Assembly: GCA_024699855.1 (NCBI GenBank)
Contig: JAMPIQ010000002.1
Coordinates: forward strand, 6,076,001 to 6,140,000
Origin: Aphelenchoides besseyi
Taxonomy: Eukaryota; Nematoda; Chromadorea; Rhabditida; Aphelenchoididae
Direction: 5' to 3'
DNA length: 64,000 nucleotides
Each line of letters begins with the position of its first letter. The stretch's first letter is position 1. Positions 61,601 through 64,000 of this stretch are shown here, piece after piece. Below the pieces are notes generated by a model. The model made no database searches. It had not been told where the DNA came from and saw nothing but the letters and a program-made list of their open reading frames with translations. Position numbers and translations under genes: made by a program.

Positions 61601-64000
61601 GTTTACAAATGCTCCAGGTTCCTCACAGTCTTTCAACAGTCTCGACTTGTGTTGTTCCGCTTCAAACCACCATATTCTTTATGGATAAAAGACATAATGA
61701 ACGAAGCGTGAGAAAACGGAGACCCGATATTCCCGCGTACCTCTCCCTAGTAATTCCCAATCCAATTCTTTGCTTTTGACTAATTAATTTGTTTCTATGC
61801 AATTCGAATAGAAATCTTCGAGAAAACGTTTTACTTGCTTTTAATTGGGAACAAAATTGAACGGCCAGATAGTTTTCCGAAACGATCGAATACTCTTTGT
61901 CTAGCAGTACTCACTTTCGTTCTATCGCACCCACTAATTGCGTGACAGTTAGACCAAGTGCCGGCCAAAAGACAAACAATTTTTCTGAAGAAATTATTTC
62001 TGAGCTCTCAGTTTGTCTATGAAATGGACGACAAGGTCGTAATCCGAATTTGGACACGTTTAATCACGTAGTCACTTGTGTCGTTGACCAATTCAATTCC
62101 CCTTCAACACGATTAGCAACCCACCAGTGAAAGGATTTTGCGTCTCACAAAATTCCCGCCATTTTATTGTCATTTTATTTCTCGAGTGTAACAACGTGAT
62201 TTTGAAACGTTTCGTTGACTAATTGAGCTCTTTTATTAGCCGTAGGATAACGCCGTTTTGCTGTTAGTGATTCGCTTCCTGCAATCGTCCATTTGGGCAA
62301 TTCTATTGCCGGACGAATCGACGTTTTGAGCAGCTTCTGAGAACTCCGTTGATTAGAATCAATAGTCTCGTATCGACTACCACATGTCGCATCACTGTCG
62401 ACCACCGCCTACTCACCGTTCCAAAGATCGTTTGCTTTTGAGCCAACCAGACACAACTTAAAATCACAATTTCTGCACGACCATCCTTCGAACGTATACT
62501 CCGAATCGGTCATTTGGAGTATTCCAGTTGCTCAACGGTTAATTGCGTATGAAACATCATCCACGAGGGCGCTCAAAAAGTTGGTTTGCAATATGATTTG
62601 ATTGTTGTGTTTGTTCTATGAATTCACGTGTTTGTTGTGTGAAGCAATTTCGAACGTGTATTCCTTTTGTTTCAATCTAACTATCAGATGCAATGGTAAA
62701 CTCGGCCAATTTAAAGGCGGTTAGTCCGCTTTTCCGCAGCTATTTACAGTGAAAGTTTATCTTTTATGAGCTTACTCGCGCATTTCCAAGCCCATCTCAA
62801 TTCAGCTTCTGCCTTTCTATTCACGTCTCTACGGAGCAATTACTCGATGCTCGAAAGAACATCTCGACCGTAAAGCGTGATGTCCGTACTCGCTATCAGC
62901 GTCTAATTTTCAAGCTCAGGTATCACAGACGGTTTGTTTTTGAGTCCAAAATAAGATTATCGTCTTGTTGGAGTAAGAAGACTGCAGACCGTAGGGTGTG
63001 TTTACTCACTGGGTTTCTGCGAGTTGTTGTAGCTATTGAGCACGTTGGATTGACCGGAATTTAAAGTTTTCTGCGTAATTAGATGTTGAAAACAGAACAA
63101 CCTGTTTTACAGAAATTATCTTGAAGATATTTTAACTCGAAGCAGACGACCGTTTTTATCCTACACTCTCAATTGACCATCTAAGTGCGAAATGGAATGT
63201 CTTCCGTTATTGCGCGTCGGGCCCTCGGACAATTAAATACAATGGTTGTGAGGCGTAGAAGACGATCAGTTCGAGCGGATACGCGTCGACGACGACGAAT
63301 TACACTCCCGACCAAATTCACGATGAAACGACCGGACAACGTGAATTGGCGGCACTATAGCTCAGTGAATTTGTACTGCAGTCGCTTTCAACCAAAAAGT
63401 CTTCTTGGCATTGATCTGATACAAAGATAAATTGGATGCTTCGATTTTCGTACTTTGTTATTCCAAATCGAAGCTTCCGGTTGGCATTTGGCGAAGTTTG
63501 CGCGTCCATTCGTTTCGCTCAACATTCCTCCCCATTGTTTCAAGACATTCACAAGAATTTTCGATGAGGAAACCGTCGACGCCCAAGACTTTTTACTGAC
63601 CTTTTTCGGAACGTTAATTTTAAGGCGGAATATTCTTCCATGTGCCAATGGTATCGAAGTTGTAAACTCGTGTGTTTCACTATGCGATCATTTGCGTCCA
63701 ATAATTTCGCTTGACTTTAAGATTCATTTTCATTATAAAATGGCTAAGAAGAAGCGTACGATTGAACTTAATTCTTGATCGACAATTGTGATGCCGTGAT
63801 GCGCCGAACCTTTTGGTTTGGAAGTTACACGCCAAGTGGTTTGACATATCGACCGGTTGTTAACTTGTTACTTGGACATTTTGTAGGGAATCTTTGTGCG
63901 TCTGGTACTCGATACTACGGAGAATCAAGATTTAGGAGTAATATCGATGTAGTGTTGTGTAAATGTTGTGTTTTAAGTGGTTTGAATTTCGAGAACTTGG
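58690..64000. other. 5.3-kb region without a supportable gene
   Basis: Frames of up to 107 codons (60470-60772, 63455-63778 plus; 62175-62405, 63388-63648 minus) lack domains and convincing splice partners. A minus-strand frame at 60455-60667 contains FNKNQDGRLEIN, slightly reminiscent of a calcium-binding loop, but it does not extend into a proper EF-hand. No RNA gene or repeat array recognised. Confidence 0.4.

Overview
The window looks like nematode nuclear DNA. Genes are split by many very short introns (mostly 38-50 nt, GTAAG/GTGAG to TTTTCAG or TTTTAG). They sit close together on both strands, and several families are typical of worms: a CHK kinase-like (DUF1679) gene end, an egl-8-type phospholipase C-beta, an NK-2 homeobox gene and a KASH-domain protein of UNC-83 size. 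CpG-containing words such as TTCG and CGAA are common throughout. I cannot name the species. All calls come from reading translations and splice sites by eye; no database search was run.

Layout, left to right. 1-428 is the 3' end of a CHK kinase-like gene. 1872-6695 holds two tandem SLC49 (MFSD7/FLVCR-family) transporters. A clathrin light chain-like gene lies tail to tail with the second (6763-7366, minus). 7862-9325 is an unrecognised zinc-finger-like gene containing an almost perfect internal repeat. A small minus-strand gene (9613-9984) follows. Next to it is an exact 364-bp copy of the last transporter exon end. An F-box-like gene (10608-11823, minus) closes this cluster. 11.8-17.2 kb has no gene I can support.

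17.2-25.4 kb is dense: an orphan rhodopsin-class GPCR, an FMN-dependent 2-hydroxyacid oxidase, a GNAT acetyltransferase of the arylalkylamine type, a small coiled-coil protein (minus) and an NK-2 homeobox gene (minus). 26.7-31.2 kb is a complete phospholipase C-beta gene (minus). After a 4-kb gap there is a minus-strand pair: a small secreted protein with four CxC...C units and a GPI-like tail (37400-38036), and directly behind it a 7TM receptor of the secretin/adhesion class with a Ser/Thr-rich stalk (35419-37333). A coiled-coil gene lies at 38683-39722.

44914-58650 is one 15-exon gene (972 codons, reading frame consistent at every junction) with introns up to 3.2 kb. It encodes a coiled-coil/acidic protein ending in a transmembrane segment and a KASH tail with the sequence PPPV, so it should be an outer-nuclear-membrane LINC component. 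58.7-64 kb has no supportable gene.

The most unusual items are the CxC protein and its 7TM neighbour, which may be one locus making both a GPI-anchored and a 7TM product or may be an operon. Others are the 364-bp identical duplication, the frame conflict and tandem repeat in the zinc-finger-like gene, and the large-intron KASH gene with a putative kinesin-light-chain-binding motif.
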